A DNA stretch of 64,000 nt from Plantago major (taxonomy: Eukaryota; Streptophyta; Magnoliopsida; Lamiales; Plantaginaceae), in the NCBI GenBank assembly GCA_026545765.1, contig CM048844.1, positions 65,595,035 to 65,659,034 on the forward strand, given 5' to 3'. This document shows, piece by piece, positions 44,748-56,491 of this stretch. The notes below the pieces were generated by a model. The model was not told the origin of the DNA and did no database searches. It worked only from the letters and a program-made list of their open reading frames with translations. Numbering within the stretch: position 1 is the stretch's first letter; each line of letters starts with the position of its first letter. The position numbers and the translations under genes were made by a program.

Positions 44748-44806
44748 AGAACGAGAAAAGTCCACGCTAACGACAATAACAAAAGCATGATTTACTGCTT
44801 TGCACT

Positions 44807-45339
44807 TCTCTTGTCACTGACGTATCCAAGTATCAATCGTGAAACTACTATTTAGCTTGTACGTGACAGGTTGTTACCTTGATTAGTGAATCTTCGTGTA
44901 TCGGTATGAACTTGTTAGTATTTAATCATCCATTAGGCTATATCCGTATGATTGCATAGCTCGTGACAGGCTCTTTGTAGTGATTACGTACTTACAGCCT
45001 TTATTAGGTTGTACTTTCAATAGGAAGGTGATGAACTACAATTAGTGTATCCTTAATTGGTCATCTTCGTTTCAGCACACTTCAAGAAAGAATTTATTAG
45101 CTTCATTGTTTGTAGAATTGCATGATCTAGGTTTTACGTTGTCTTGTGCATGTTAGATTTTATTCTAGGGTTGAAGTATCACTATCCACACTATCTATTT
45201 ATAACCAACACAAGCGAGTCTATTCTATAGAACTAGCTTGATCAATTCCAATGAGATTGACCCTGGTTTAAGCCTTGTCTGTCTATAAAAATCGCATTAC
45301 TACTTGTGTTAATATAAGTATTAAATTTTTAGCGCATCA
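44807..45339 (+). repeat. 3' LTR of element B (5' half deleted)
   Basis: Matches 12940-13475 of the full B LTR. It is joined to internal sequence ending AGCATGATTTACTGCTTTGC, which also occurs after gag in element E. The deletion removed the 3' noncoding part and the LTR half, with TCTC at the joint. The TSD CTCTT follows at 45340-45344. Confidence 0.8.
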
Positions 45340-45344
45340 CTCTT

Positions 45345-46989
45345 TGTGGAGCTCGTGAGCGATGCACATCTGGGAGACCAAGATGATACGGGGTGGAGAA
45401 ATTAAATGAACAAGCATGGAAGCACAGCACCGAGAGAGGAGTATCTGTCCTTTTTCTTCTTTACTTTCCTAGTTTCCTATCTACTCTCTGCTAGGTTTGG
45501 GGGAAGAATTTGATTTGACTACTGCCAGCTAACTTGCTTGGTCTATAGAAGCCCTTAAATTATTCGCACCTAGTCAAGTTATAGTTAATTACGTCTAAGA
45601 ACTAGATTTACTTTTATCTGTTGCATCTAGGGTTACTTGCCTTTCTGAAAAAGTTTTGATCTGTGGAATAGTACCGAGTATGAACCATAACTAAGATGAG
45701 GGGAAGTGGATTTGTTTTCTTGCTTCCCTGCTTGCTGAATATATGCTCTAACCGAATCCGACCCATGCTACTTTGATGAGTAAGTTTACTTGCTACTCTA
45801 ATTGAAGTCCTGTGTGAAACCATGTGAATACTGCTACCCTTGAGTCTTTATTTGTCAGCAGCATGAATATGATTATTAGTACTCACCTTTCTGAATCCTT
45901 TTCAATACCTTTCACAAACCCCGCTGAAAGCTTTTTTAAGACCTTATGAAACTCCACCACATGCCCTAACATGCTTTACTTAAGCGGTGACAACAACCTA
46001 CCTCCGAGCTTGAACGAAGAAACAAAGCAACGAGTTCCAAAGAATAGAGGAGAATCATGTTTTGATCATGATCGAAAATTGGTTGGGGGAAAGTAGAGAA
46101 GAAAACCTTAAACCTTGTTCGAGAAATTGGTTTGGGGGAGAAGTGGAAGAAGAACATCATCAAAGGTAACCCTGTCGGACCTACTGTTGTATTACAGGTG
46201 TAAAAAATCACTAGCTCTTGCTCCATAATAAATAGAAAAGAAACTACCGAAAAAAGCAAAGGTACAAAAGTCTCGGAGTGGATCTATGGTCCTTGTGATC
46301 ACCGTTTTCATGTTGGGCATGTTACAGATACTACCCCCATACCGGCGTGGCCCTAAAAAGCTACATGTCTGTGAGAGTTGATGGCATGTATACAGAACCA
46401 GTACGCACAAAAGTGCGGAATTTGGTAAAACATACACTACCAAAAAATGTAGAAACTAAGAGCCCAATGATGGCCAACCAAAAGCATACGAGTCACTAAA
46501 ACGACTGCAAAACATAGTATGTCAAAACGAAGTCGAAGGAAGGAACTCGGTGTCCGATAGGATAAGTTCCCTCTAAAATACCCTTTATTCTACCTTGTTA
46601 TATTTTAATGAAGCTTGGCCAAACTCTCTTCAATATTATCCTACCTATTTTACTGACCAAGCCAACCTGAGTACTACTTTGATTAGTGCCTTGACTTTTG
46701 GGAGCCGGATTACATAACGTTACCGCGACATAATGATTTTGAAGTACACCTATAAGGACATTGGGTTACACTTGTAACCGATGGCTGTAGTGAGTGATGC
46801 TTGCTTGTTACTTGTTTGTCACGGAGTCATAAGTTGGAGTTGAAACTAAGCGAGTCAGTAGAGTTTTGAAACCCTAGAAACTGGCTACTTCTCTATGTGA
46901 TGGTTTATACTTGCTGCTCATTTCATGGTCACTTCTTGATCATCGTTATTTACATGCTCCAGGATTAGAAAGAAACTTGTTTGGGGGTG
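45345..46989 (+). other. Element F 3' noncoding region with four PPT-like boxes
   Basis: Continues F after element B. First about 100 bp: possible ORF2 tail. PPT-like boxes GGTTTGGGGGAAG-type at 45493-45506, 46081-46093, 46129-46140 and the LTR-adjacent 46978-46989. The conserved hairpin module is at 46290-46440. No credible ORF. Confidence 0.65.
46290..46440 (+). ncRNA. Conserved 3' module with AAAA-loop hairpin, copy in F
   Basis: Contains CGCAC-AAAA-GTGCG (46404-46417), a perfect 5-bp stem. Flanked by GAGAGTTGATGG, GTATACAGAACC and TTTGGTAAAACA, which recur in A, D and E. It is part of the element RNA; no separate transcript is claimed. Confidence 0.55.
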
Positions 46990-48537
46990 TGATGTGACAA
47001 TGAAATGTGCGATACAACATGCTTTTAGACCCTCATTTTTTGCCTTCGATGCAATATTTGTATCGTTTTATGGTCAATTACCAACTTCGCGTGTTTTCTG
47101 TACGTCATGATCTTGTTTTTGAGGAATTGCACGATTTCAGGCACGAAAACGACATAATTGTGCAAAATCGAGAAAGTTAAGCAAATACGCCGGATTGGCC
47201 GTTGCACAAAGTTCAAGGAGTCAAAACATGTCATATGACCAACCAATGCAAGGTAATTGAAGATGCTACAACTTTATCGAGGACATGTTCAGAAGTGCAA
47301 AACCGAGGAAAGTAAGGAAGCATCACAATTCTACATGGAGCTAGAGAAGTCCAATGAGGCCATGCCACCTACCGTTGCAAATATTTTGAATCCCCGAGAA
47401 ATTCTGAAGAAGCACACTTTTCAAGATAACGAGGTTACGAAGCTCGAAATCGAAGAACGAAGAAAATATGTATTTATAATCTTGGAGAAATCGACCAAGG
47501 GGCACTGTTTTGGCTGTACACGGAGATCTAGAAGTCAGATTCAAGCTCATGACCTATGGATGGAAATCTTATTGAAAATGATAAAACTTTTCTACTTTAC
47601 ACTTTCCAAGGAAACAAAGTTTAGTGGTCCTAAATCAGCCCGGAAGGTTAAATAGCTAACACTTGGGCCAGACAGCCTTTTTCCGGTCCGTCAGGCCTCG
47701 GCCTGCCTATTAACTTTTCTTGCTGGCCAAGGATTTCCTGAGAACAAAAATTCAACTATAAATAAGACCTCAGGGGTCTCATAATTCTACACCACTCTAC
47801 AAGGAGAAGAATCGAAGAAGAGCTTCGGAAGGAGGAAACCCTAGAAACCGCACGAAGACATCAAAGACTAAGCTTTTCTTTCTCTTTGTTCTTTTCTGAT
47901 TTTGATTTCTTCCTTTCTTATAGGAGATTTTGATTTCTTCCTTTATTTTTCTAGTGGGTTTTGATTGCTGTCTGTAGAAGAATATTATGAGTAGCTAACT
48001 TTCTTTGGTAAAGGCGAACCACCGAAACATTGTTGTGCTACTTCTTAGACGTAAATCGGGGTAATACAACTCTATACATCCTTCATGGCGTGATGTTCTG
48101 CTGAGTGATACAGTAGTTTCATTGAACTGAGTAGATATACTCGTCGATCGGTTTTAGCATGTTAAAGATTATGCCTCATTGCCGTTAGAGGTAATCGCGT
48201 AGGATTTTAACTAGGAAGTTGGGAGTTGCATTGCAATGGAGGTCGGGGATCCTTTACACCTTCACCATCTTCAATTTCATCACTACATTAGCGTTTAATC
48301 GCGAATCAATCATCTGCTTGCAAATCTGTTTACTTTTAATATGTTTGTTGTCTACACGCGAAATTAAATCGTTACTTGTTTGTTCCTATGCTAAGTGTCC
48401 ATGGAGAACAACATACCGAGTTAACTTACCACTATTGTTGTGTGTTTGTGAGCTTCCGGTAAATATAAATTTAATCTTTGATTGTATTTAGGGATTACAG
48501 GTTCTATAATGAAATCAAAATCTCTGAGTGCACATAA
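46990..48537 (+). repeat. 3' LTR of element F
   Basis: About 1548 bp starting TGATGTGACAATG after the PPT. TATA box CTATAAATAAG at 47756-47766. It ends near GAGTGCACATAA; the relative in D ends GTGCACATCA, so the last bases have changed. It is joined head to head to the truncated D 3' LTR (minus). Short ORFs within (47257-47655, 48219-48491) show no domain. Confidence 0.82.
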
Positions 48538-49250
48538 ACAATGAAAAAGAGAAGAAGAAGCTTAGTCTCTGATGTCTTCGTCCTGCTTCTGGGGTTTCCT
48601 CCATCTAGGTGCCTGACGGCCAGCGATTTTGGGGTTTCACTTCCCCGAGGACTAGTTCTCTCTCAATAGAGCTGCTTTGTGAGTGGTGAATGATTATGAG
48701 ACCCCAAAGGTCTTATTTATACTGAAAATTCCGAGCTCTGGCCGCCATTGTTCATTAAGGAAGGTTTAGAAAGGCAGGCTCTACCCTGACTGGCCAGAAA
48801 AGCCTGTTTATGGATTCTTCTACTCCACTGCGGTTGATAGTGGACCACAGAGAGGCTTCTGCGGTCGACTGCCAGGGTTCGATTTCAGCAGGTTCGAATC
48901 TGTTTTCTTCGTTCTTCGATTTCGGGCTTCGTAACTTCATTTCCTCAAAAAGTGGTCTTCTACAATGTTGTAGCATCTTCAACTATATTCACATTGGTTG
49001 GTCACATGACATGTTTTGACACCTCGAAATCCGTGCAATGGACAATTCAGCGTATTTGCTTAACTTCTCCGATTTCGCCCAAATATGACGTTTTGGTACC
49101 CGAAATCGTGCAATTTCTCAAAAACATGGTCATGACCTACAAAATACACAAGAAGTTGGTAATTGGCAAAAATATGATACGAATATTGAATCTTGGGCAA
49201 AAAAAAAGGGTCTAAAAGCATGCAAAATCGCACATTTCATTGTCACATCA
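48538..49250 (-). repeat. 3' LTR of element D (truncated by element F)
   Basis: On the minus strand begins TGATGTGACAATG, matching the F LTR in inverse. About half of the expected 1.5 kb; the rest should lie left of element F, outside this window. TATA-like box near 48715. Confidence 0.8.
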
Positions 49251-50723
49251 CACCCCTAAACTAGTTTCTTGCTCATCCTTGAGCAAGGCAATAACGATAA
49301 ATAAGAAGTGACTATTGAATAAGTAAAGTGCATAAACCACAACATAGATAAGCAGCTAGTTTCTAGGACTTCAAACTCCACTGACTCACTTAGTTTCAAC
49401 TCAGACCTCTATGACTCCACAGTGTGCAAATAACAAGTATGCATCACTCACTACAACCAGATGTTACAAGTGTAACCCAATGTCCTTCTAGGTGTAGTTC
49501 AAGATCATTACCTCGCGGCAATATTATGCAATCCTGCTCGCAAAAGTCAAGGCAGAAATCAAAGTAGTACCCAGGTTGGCTCGGTAAGTAAAATAGGTAG
49601 GATAATATATAGGAGCGTTTGGCTAAGCATCATTAAAACAAGAGCAAGGCAAAACAAGGTTACTTTAGGGGGACTTATCCTTCCGGACACCGAGTTCCTT
49701 CTTTCAACTTTGTCTTCTCTCAATGATAAGTCTTCAACTTCTCCTTCATCATCATTACTACATTGGTTGCTTCACACATAGACTACTTGCTCCTTTATTT
49801 TTATTTTTTCTCTTTTCTTTTGACATACAATTTTTTGCAGTCGTTTTACCGACTCGTATGCTTTTGGTTGGCCATCATTGAGGTCTTTTAGTCTCTACAT
49901 TTTTTGGTAGTGTCTGTTTTACCGAATTCCGGACATTCGTGCGTGTTGGTTTGGTAAACATGCCTTCAACCCTGACAGATAAGTAGCTTTTTAGGGCCAA
50001 GTTGGTATGTTGGTAGTTTCTATAGCATGCCCAACACGAAAATGGTGATCACAAGGATCATAGATCCACTCGGAGACTTTTGTACCTTTACTTTTTCGGT
50101 ACTTTCTTTTCTATTTTTTCTGGAGCAAAAGCTAGTGATTTTTAGCACCGGTAATACAAAAGTAGGACCAGCAAGGTTACCTTTCGATAATGTTCATCTT
50201 CCACTTCTCCCCCAAACCAATTTCTCGAGCTAGGATCAGGGTTTTCTTCTCTCATTTCCCCCAAACCAATTTCCAATGATGGTCATAACATGATTCTCCT
50301 TCATTCTTTGGAACTAATGGCTTCATTTCTTCATTCAAGCACGGTGGCGGATTGCTGACACAGCTTAAGTAAGCATGTATAGTATATATATGGTGGAGTT
50401 TCATAAAGGCTCAAAAATCTTTTAGAGGGGTTAGTGAAATGTATAGAAAATGGTTCAGAAATGTGAGTACTAGAACTTACCTTCATGTTGTTGACATGTA
50501 AGGACTCAAGGGTAGTAGTGTCGATACAGTTGCACATAGGACTTAATTAGAGCAGCAAGTAAACTCACTCATCAAAGTATCATGGGTCTGGTTAGGCCGG
50601 AGCATATATTCCATAGGCAGCGAAGAACGAAAACAACACTACTGCCCCTTATCTAGTCATACTTTATACTGAGTACTTTTCCCAAAATTCCACCTTCTTT
50701 TCAAAAAGCAAATGACTTTAGAC
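49251..50723 (-). other. Element D 3' noncoding region
   Basis: No gene. PPT complement CACCCCTAAAC at 49251-49261, further boxes at 50207-50218 and 50256-50267, and the hairpin module at 49895-50065, where the stem (49930-49943) has one mismatched pair. The region matches the F 3' region in inverse. Confidence 0.65.
49895..50065 (-). ncRNA. Conserved 3' module with hairpin, decayed copy in D
   Basis: Minus-strand counterpart of 46290-46440; the hairpin at 49930-49943 has a GAAT loop and one mismatched pair out of five. The flanking words GGTTTGGTAAAC and GTTTTACC are kept. Confidence 0.45.
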
Positions 50724-50728
50724 GTAAC

Positions 50729-52298
50729 TGATGTGTCAAATCAAAGTTCTAAATTAGTTTTAAGCCAAGAGTTAATCCTCAACACTACGAAAACTTGTAG
50801 TGTAGTGGAGTTAACCCCGAGGTCGTTCTCGAAGGACTTAACTAAGCTGAGTCTTGTTTACGAATAGTAATAAAAGTATGAAAGCAGTAAAAGGGTTGTT
50901 TGGTTCGGCAGCGAATTTGTTCTATATTATCTATCTACTTATACAATCTAACTAGAAAACAGATTAATCTAAATGACAATGATATGAATAAGGAGAATTA
51001 TGGAGCGGTACCGTGAAACAAGCTAGCTAGTAGGATACATACGATTCACATGTAGATTACGCAAGTTGTCACAATCTTGAGTTAAAAAACGAATAGCACT
51101 AGTGGAGGCGTCAATTCCACTAGGCTACAATCAATCTAGCTAATCCTACTATTACCGTTTTCAATCTAAATTGTTAGATCAAGCAAGACGAAAGACATTT
51201 TGGTGTATTGATTAAATGCTTAATGTATCTGTTATTTTGTTGGCATGCTCGACAAACAGAATAGCAACATATGCGATTAATCTAAAAAGCACAAGTAATC
51301 TAAACGTGATACACTTCAAATCTCATGAACCCTAGCTAGCATGCATTGAATCAGTCACCACCCCATAATCGGGGTGTTTAGCTACTCATATTATGCAAAG
51401 ACATAAACAATATTGTATATAAACAGGCTCCAAACATAATCTAAAGCAACAAACAAAGATTCGAATGGATTGATACAAATTTACCCTTCGTTGTCACAAA
51501 CCCTAGGTAGAATTGAAGAACTTAAATGAATCGATGCGAAAAGCTATGTAGATAATCTGCCAATCAATGTCAATCTTCGGATTACAAGATAAACGGTTCA
51601 ATTACCCCCAATAATAGGTAGATAATTGCGTTGGAAAGGTTCTAGGTCGAAAAGCAATAAGAAGAAGAATAATAATGAATGTTGTGTCTAAAAAATCAAG
51701 AAAATAGGTTATATAGAGTGAAAAATGCTCAAAATCACATTCTGGGCCGAAAACAGGCCAAAAATCGGCCCAAAAAGGCATCTGGTGTAGCCAGTCGACT
51801 TACAGTGGCGTCGCCAATTTCTCTTCTGCACTGTTTTTTTGCCATTTTGAATAACTAACATCGGAATTTAGAAATAGTTCCTTCTTTTAAGTTGTAGCAG
51901 TTGGTCTTATCTACACGTGGACACCAAGATCATGTCAATCGGAGTTCATATAAGAATGTTATGGCCAAAATACCAAACCTGCTCCATCGTAGTACGAATT
52001 TCGTGCGCTTTCACTTAAACGGCTCTAAAATCTTCGTCCGAACTCCGAATCCACTTCTGTTTCGACCGATCAACTCATTTTTCAACCATCTTTCAGGTAA
52101 ATAAACTTGCAAGCTTCCATTAATACATTAAATGCACTGGTTTAGCCCTTGTTTTAATGCATTTTCACCAAAAACCTACAAAACACAAAAAACACAAAAA
52201 CGTAACAAAACACTAATAAAACACATAAGAACTATGCTTGAGAATGGCAATAAGACGGTAAAAAGGACCGAATGAGAAGATGTAAAATCGACTCATCA
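50729..52298 (-). repeat. Solo LTR in element D, TSD GTAAC
   Basis: 1570 bp, TGATGTGTC ... CGACTCATCA, flanked by GTAAC on both sides (50724-50728, 52299-52303) with D sequence on either side. No internal region, so it is a recombined solo LTR of another family. On the minus strand it starts TGATGAGTCG with CTCAT about 20 bp inward. Confidence 0.88.
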
Positions 52299-52303
52299 GT
52301 AAC

Positions 52304-52517
52304 ATATAAAAATAAACTAGTACTTAGACATAAATTAAATTACAAATTACTAAGTGAGAATATTTAAAAGTTATTACATACCGTGTAGTTTAAAAAGTAG
52401 CAGTCAAATCAAATTCTTCCCCCAAACCTAGCAAAGAGTAGATAAAGAACTAGGAAGTATGAAGAAAAAGAAAAGATACTTCCCTCTCGGTGTTGTGCTC
52501 TCTATACAGATGGTGCT
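52304..52517 (-). other. D sequence between solo LTR and ORF2
   Basis: No gene. A PPT-like box complement lies at 52416-52429, just downstream of ORF2 as in A, E and F. Confidence 0.5.
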
Positions 52518-53725
52518 TTAGGATGAGGATCCTCCAGGAGGCAGTGGAGGATAAAATCCATGGTAGCCTTGGAAGTGATGCGATGGATCGACTCTGTGTG
52601 GTGGTGGATAGTAAGGTGGGTACTCATAGTGACCAAACCCGCTAATGTTCTCCCGCTGGTAAGAGGTTTGCTCGTAGTTGTTTAGGTAGGTCACATGATC
52701 GTTCCATTCCAATCTCCGGCCTATTTCATTCCTCCTCCACGCACCACCTTGACTCCCCATTTGGTAGTTATTCACAAACTCGTTGAACGATTCCATGTTG
52801 AGAGCTCCTTGTGGCGGGTTTGCCACCCTTCTTCTTCTCAGTTCCGCTTTAGCGGCCTTCTCGTGCATTTCAAGGAGGTGGATGGTTCTCCTTTCATCAA
52901 AAGGTTCTATGAGCAGGGCATACCCCGAATTGCTAGTAGGAACCCCATTCTTCTCGCATATTAATGTAATGAGACTGGGAAAGGGTAAATTCCTTCTTTA
53001 GTTCTTCTGCACCAATTGTATTTCCTTCATGATGGTTCTTCCAACATCGATGTAGTGACCCTCCATAATTGCGTAGACAAGCGTGGCTACGTCTTCCTTA
53101 AGCTCTTCATGATGCAAAGTCGGCTTCAAGTTGGTCTCTACAAAGTGCATCCAAAACCTTGCCTTTTCATTGAGTGTAGCCCTTGGGATGGATTTTCCCA
53201 CCGTATCCCCTCTAAATCTTTCTCTGAGTAGTACCGTTGGGTTGTTTGGTAGGATATCTCCGTATTCCAACTCGTGATATGCCGGTTCCTTGTATTCGCC
53301 ATGAATGTGCTCCTCAGGGATGTTGAAGTAGTCATTGATAGCTACCGGCCCAAACATGAACTCTACCCCTCGTACGGTGATGGGGTGATCTAAAAGTGCA
53401 TCCTACGGCTTGTGATCAATCTTTAGTTGAAAGTATTCCGCATAGAAATCCCGGACTGTCTCTATGTTGTATCCTTGGAGGATAGAAGTGAAGGTTCCCC
53501 AAAAATAGAGATTCTAGATGTCGTGTATCCAGTTTAGGGCATGGTTCATTCCCCATCCGATCTCTATGTTTCTCTCAGCAAGTACTCCTCGATCGTAATT
53601 AACCAATAGCCAACTCCAAGACTTGGTTGAAAGGGTCACCGATGCCGCCTTTTTTCCTTTCTTTTCCCTCTTAGTGCATGGTTCACCTACATCCTTTCCT
53701 CCTTGTTTATCCCCATAGTACCTAG
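52518..53725 (-). pseudogene. Element D ORF2: putative plant transposon protein-like
   Basis: Minus strand, one frame from about 53725 to 52518 with stops near 53513, 53404 and 52998. The start is basic (REKKGKKAA). Landmarks of the putative plant transposon protein family: VRDFYAEYFQLK, RGVEFMFGPVAINDYFNIP, KARFWMHFVETNLKPT, LVYAIMEGHYIDVG and SLITLICEKNGVP. The last part is a separate Tyr/Pro-rich tail (YEYPPYYPPPHR ... LPPGGSSS). The role is unknown. Frame conservation despite three stops suggests the ORF was functional until recently. It is the best-preserved ORF2 here. Confidence 0.72.
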
Positions 53726-54766
53726 GTCAAAAAGGCGCGTGAGATAGCATGTTTGGAGTTAAATCGATTCTAGAGTTTACATGCAAATCCAATAGGGTTT
53801 TTCCTCCCCCAAACCTATTGTGTGGCACAAAACATATGCAAAATTCTAGCTTGTAATAAAACCAATAGCCAGTTCAAAGTAATGCAAGAACTAGGCATGC
53901 AATTCAAGTTTTCAAATTGTGTGATGCATAAAGTTGAAAGGCAAATTGTAATGATGACTCCATCCTATGAGCATATGACGATGCAAACATGTTTTCTAAG
54001 CATTCTTAATCAAGTTAAGATAATGTGAGCAAGTAATCGAAGGAGAAAGGGGTCGAGAAGGGAGTTTGTTCTATTGAGGCATTTCATTGAACACTTGGTA
54101 GGCAAGAATAAAAACCCTCAAATTCTAAATCAATTCGTCAAAACTCCACCAAGCAAGTGTTAATGTAGTGAATACTAGAAGTAAGAATGTATCCACATAT
54201 CTCAAACATCATCAATTCAATCAAATTGAAGCATATAATTCCATAGCACTCAACAAGCAAGAAGAATGTGCAAGCAAAGAGGTGAAGGATATAAACATGA
54301 ATTTGAAGATGTAATGGAGATAATAGTGAGTAAAGATTACTTACTTGATGTTGATAATAGATGGGCAAGCTCATAATGCAATGGGAATGATAGAATTGTA
54401 AAGAAAGTGATGATTTTGTGAAGAAAATGAGGTGGGAAGAAGGAGAAAACGATTTGGGGGTTTTTAAAGAGGGGGAAGTGGGCTGGTGTCAGCTCACTGC
54501 GGTAGACTTTCGTGACGTTTCGCATTTTTTCGATCCTTTTTGGTTTTTTTGTTTTTTCTAAAAGTAAACATAATTCCAGATAAAAGAAATAAGATATTTG
54601 AAATGAATTGAGAAAGTTTTTCGAAAATATTTTGGTACAGAAAACGAGAAGAATACGAAAATTGAATATGTGAATGCATAGTGCGTAAAAGTAAACGTGA
54701 CCTCGGGTTGCCTCCCATGAAGCGCTTGTTTTAGGTCTTATAGCTCGACCTCTGGTTATTGGTGAC
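53726..54766 (-). other. Element D spacer between gag and ORF2
   Basis: About 1 kb without a gene. PPT-like box complement at 53803-53816. At about 54491-54505 CTCACTGCGGTAGA is a decayed form of the CCGCGG palindrome, at the same relative place as in A and E. The rest is homologous to 11560-12200 of F. Confidence 0.55.
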
Positions 54767-56178
54767 TCAGTTTTTGGGGTGGAACCCCTGATCTTCTTTA
54801 GAACGCCCCTCGGAGAGTTGTTCTATTTCTTCTCTTCTCGTATTGTCTTCATCTCCGCCTATCTTGATTTCGATGATTACCGAATCTAGGTGGTATCCTT
54901 CCTCCGGGTGCCTCATTTGACCAAAATCAGGATCAAATTCAGATCTTTCGCGCTGGTTGTATGTGAGCTCGTTCATATCCCATATAACCTCATATGTTTG
55001 CCTTTTGTTCTGTTGAAGACGCTCCTCAATCCTTGCGAATCACTGTCCAGCTCCTCCGAATGTGGTTCTGAACCCTATGATGGCCTCCCCTTGTCCTCTT
55101 ATAGTGACCTCCATCCTCATCATCTCCTTCATTATGAAATCGATCTTCCTCTCCAGTTGTGACAGTTCCTGACGGACAGGAGAATTTGATGCTTTTTCCA
55201 GTATTAGCATTAGTGGTTGGTCCACCTCTTCTCTTGCGGAATGATTGAACTGATCGGTTGACGGATCGGTCGTTTGTATATAGTATGCTTCCTCAATTGA
55301 GTTGGGTTTCGAAGGTACTTTTCTTTTCCCTCGACCCTTTTGCATGGAGTTCTCGCTTATGTTTTCAAACACATCCCAAATCCACCTTGGCGGTACATCC
55401 AGCAGGTTTCCTTGACATGCCCCATCAATGAGTGCTTGACTAATGGGGTCAATTCCCTTGTAGAAGTTGTTGACCTTGTCGAATGTCACATATGAGTGCA
55501 TTGTGCATTTGTCAAGTATATCCTTATATCTCTCCCAAGCCTCTTGAAAAGCTTCTCCGGAGAATTGGCTGAAGTTCTGGATTTGGTTCTTCAGGTCGGA
55601 TGTCTTCTTCAGTGGGAAGTACCTGAGCAAGAACTTATTGACCACCTCGTCCCCACGTGTTAAAAAACTATTTGGTTGTAGCGATAGTAGACAATCCCTT
55701 GCATTGTCCTTAAGGCAGTTAGGGAATACTCTTCTTCGAAGCTGACATTCCGTGAGTCCATTGAACGGTATAGCTCCAACTACTGCATAGAATTCCCTCA
55801 AAAAGTGCATCGGGTTTTCAGTTGAGTTCCCGTAAAAGTGAGGTAGCTGGTTCAGATGGTTTCCCTTCAGATCATACTGTCTTGCAATCCTCTCAAGATA
55901 GATGCTCGAGGCATGTGGTGTAAATATAGCATAACATAGTTACCCATGGCCTGTCATGTTCGTCCATTAGTTCCACCCTTGCGTCGTTATCCCTTCTTCG
56001 GTTCTCTTCTATTCTCAGCCTTTCCTCAGCTATCCTTAGCCTTTCTTGTTCCAATTTTTCCCTTTCAGTTTTTATCTCGAGATTAGCTTTGAGCAGATCC
56101 TCAAGTTTGCACATCGGGACGTATCCAAGGTGAGTCTCATTGCTAGCACCTTTCCCGCTTGTGTTACTAGGCAATTCC
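54767..56178 (-). pseudogene. gag: Element D Gag (frameshifted)
   Basis: Minus strand. The N-terminal part (from ATG 56178: MELPSNTSGKG) is a Glu/Arg-rich coiled coil (EREKLEQERLRIAEERLRIEENRR). After a frameshift near 55925 the frame reads QLPHFYGNSTENPMHFLREFY, FPNCLKDNARDCLLSLQPNS, SGEAFQEAWERYKDIL: a retrotransposon Gag core. It ends at a stop at 55040; a short open tail continues to about 54767 in another frame. No zinc knuckle is seen. The leader 56211-56480 upstream is A/T-rich and shared with F. Confidence 0.78.
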
Positions 56179-56491
56179 ATGCTTTTCCTACTTAATATAA
56201 ATACTAACAAACGACTATCGTAGATGCAAATAAATAATATTAAGGAAAGATAATGAATAGAAATATAAAATTACGTATATTGGATTTTTGATAGGGAAAC
56301 AAACTAATACGAAAAAGAAAATATTTTTGGATTTTTTCATGTGAAAATTGATTTCAACAAATTATATATAATTTTTTTGGGTTTATGCTATACGAATTGA
56401 AAGTCAGTGCGTTAATTAAAACGAAAGAAAGATTTTAACTTATCTCAGACGATCAAAACTTGCTTGAGCGGTCAAGTGTCCCCGGTAGCGA

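Larger units (their letters stand above)
12299..45339 (+). mobile_element. Element B: tandem, heavily nested non-autonomous gypsy-type element
   Basis: The left end (TGATGAGTAG at 12299) and right end (GCGCATCA ending 45339) are flanked by the 5-bp duplication CTCTT (12294-12298 and 45340-45344). So 33 kb belong to one insertion event into F, later filled by G2, the copia element and the LINE. B itself contributes LTR-gag (12299-14536) and LTR fragment-PBS-gag-LTR fragment (42882-45339), so it has the order LTR-internal-LTR-internal-LTR with parts deleted. No RT is present in B. Confidence 0.8.

Noticed and set aside
47257..47655. 132-codon open frame inside the F LTR
   Set aside because: The frame is broken in the matching D LTR, it lacks any domain, and it spans the U3 region before the TATA box; chance ORF.
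48219..48491. 90-codon open frame near the end of the F LTR
   Set aside because: Lies in the U5-like part of the LTR, low complexity, no domain.
53822..54028. 68-codon plus-strand frame in the D spacer
   Set aside because: Not conserved in the matching F spacer; no domain.
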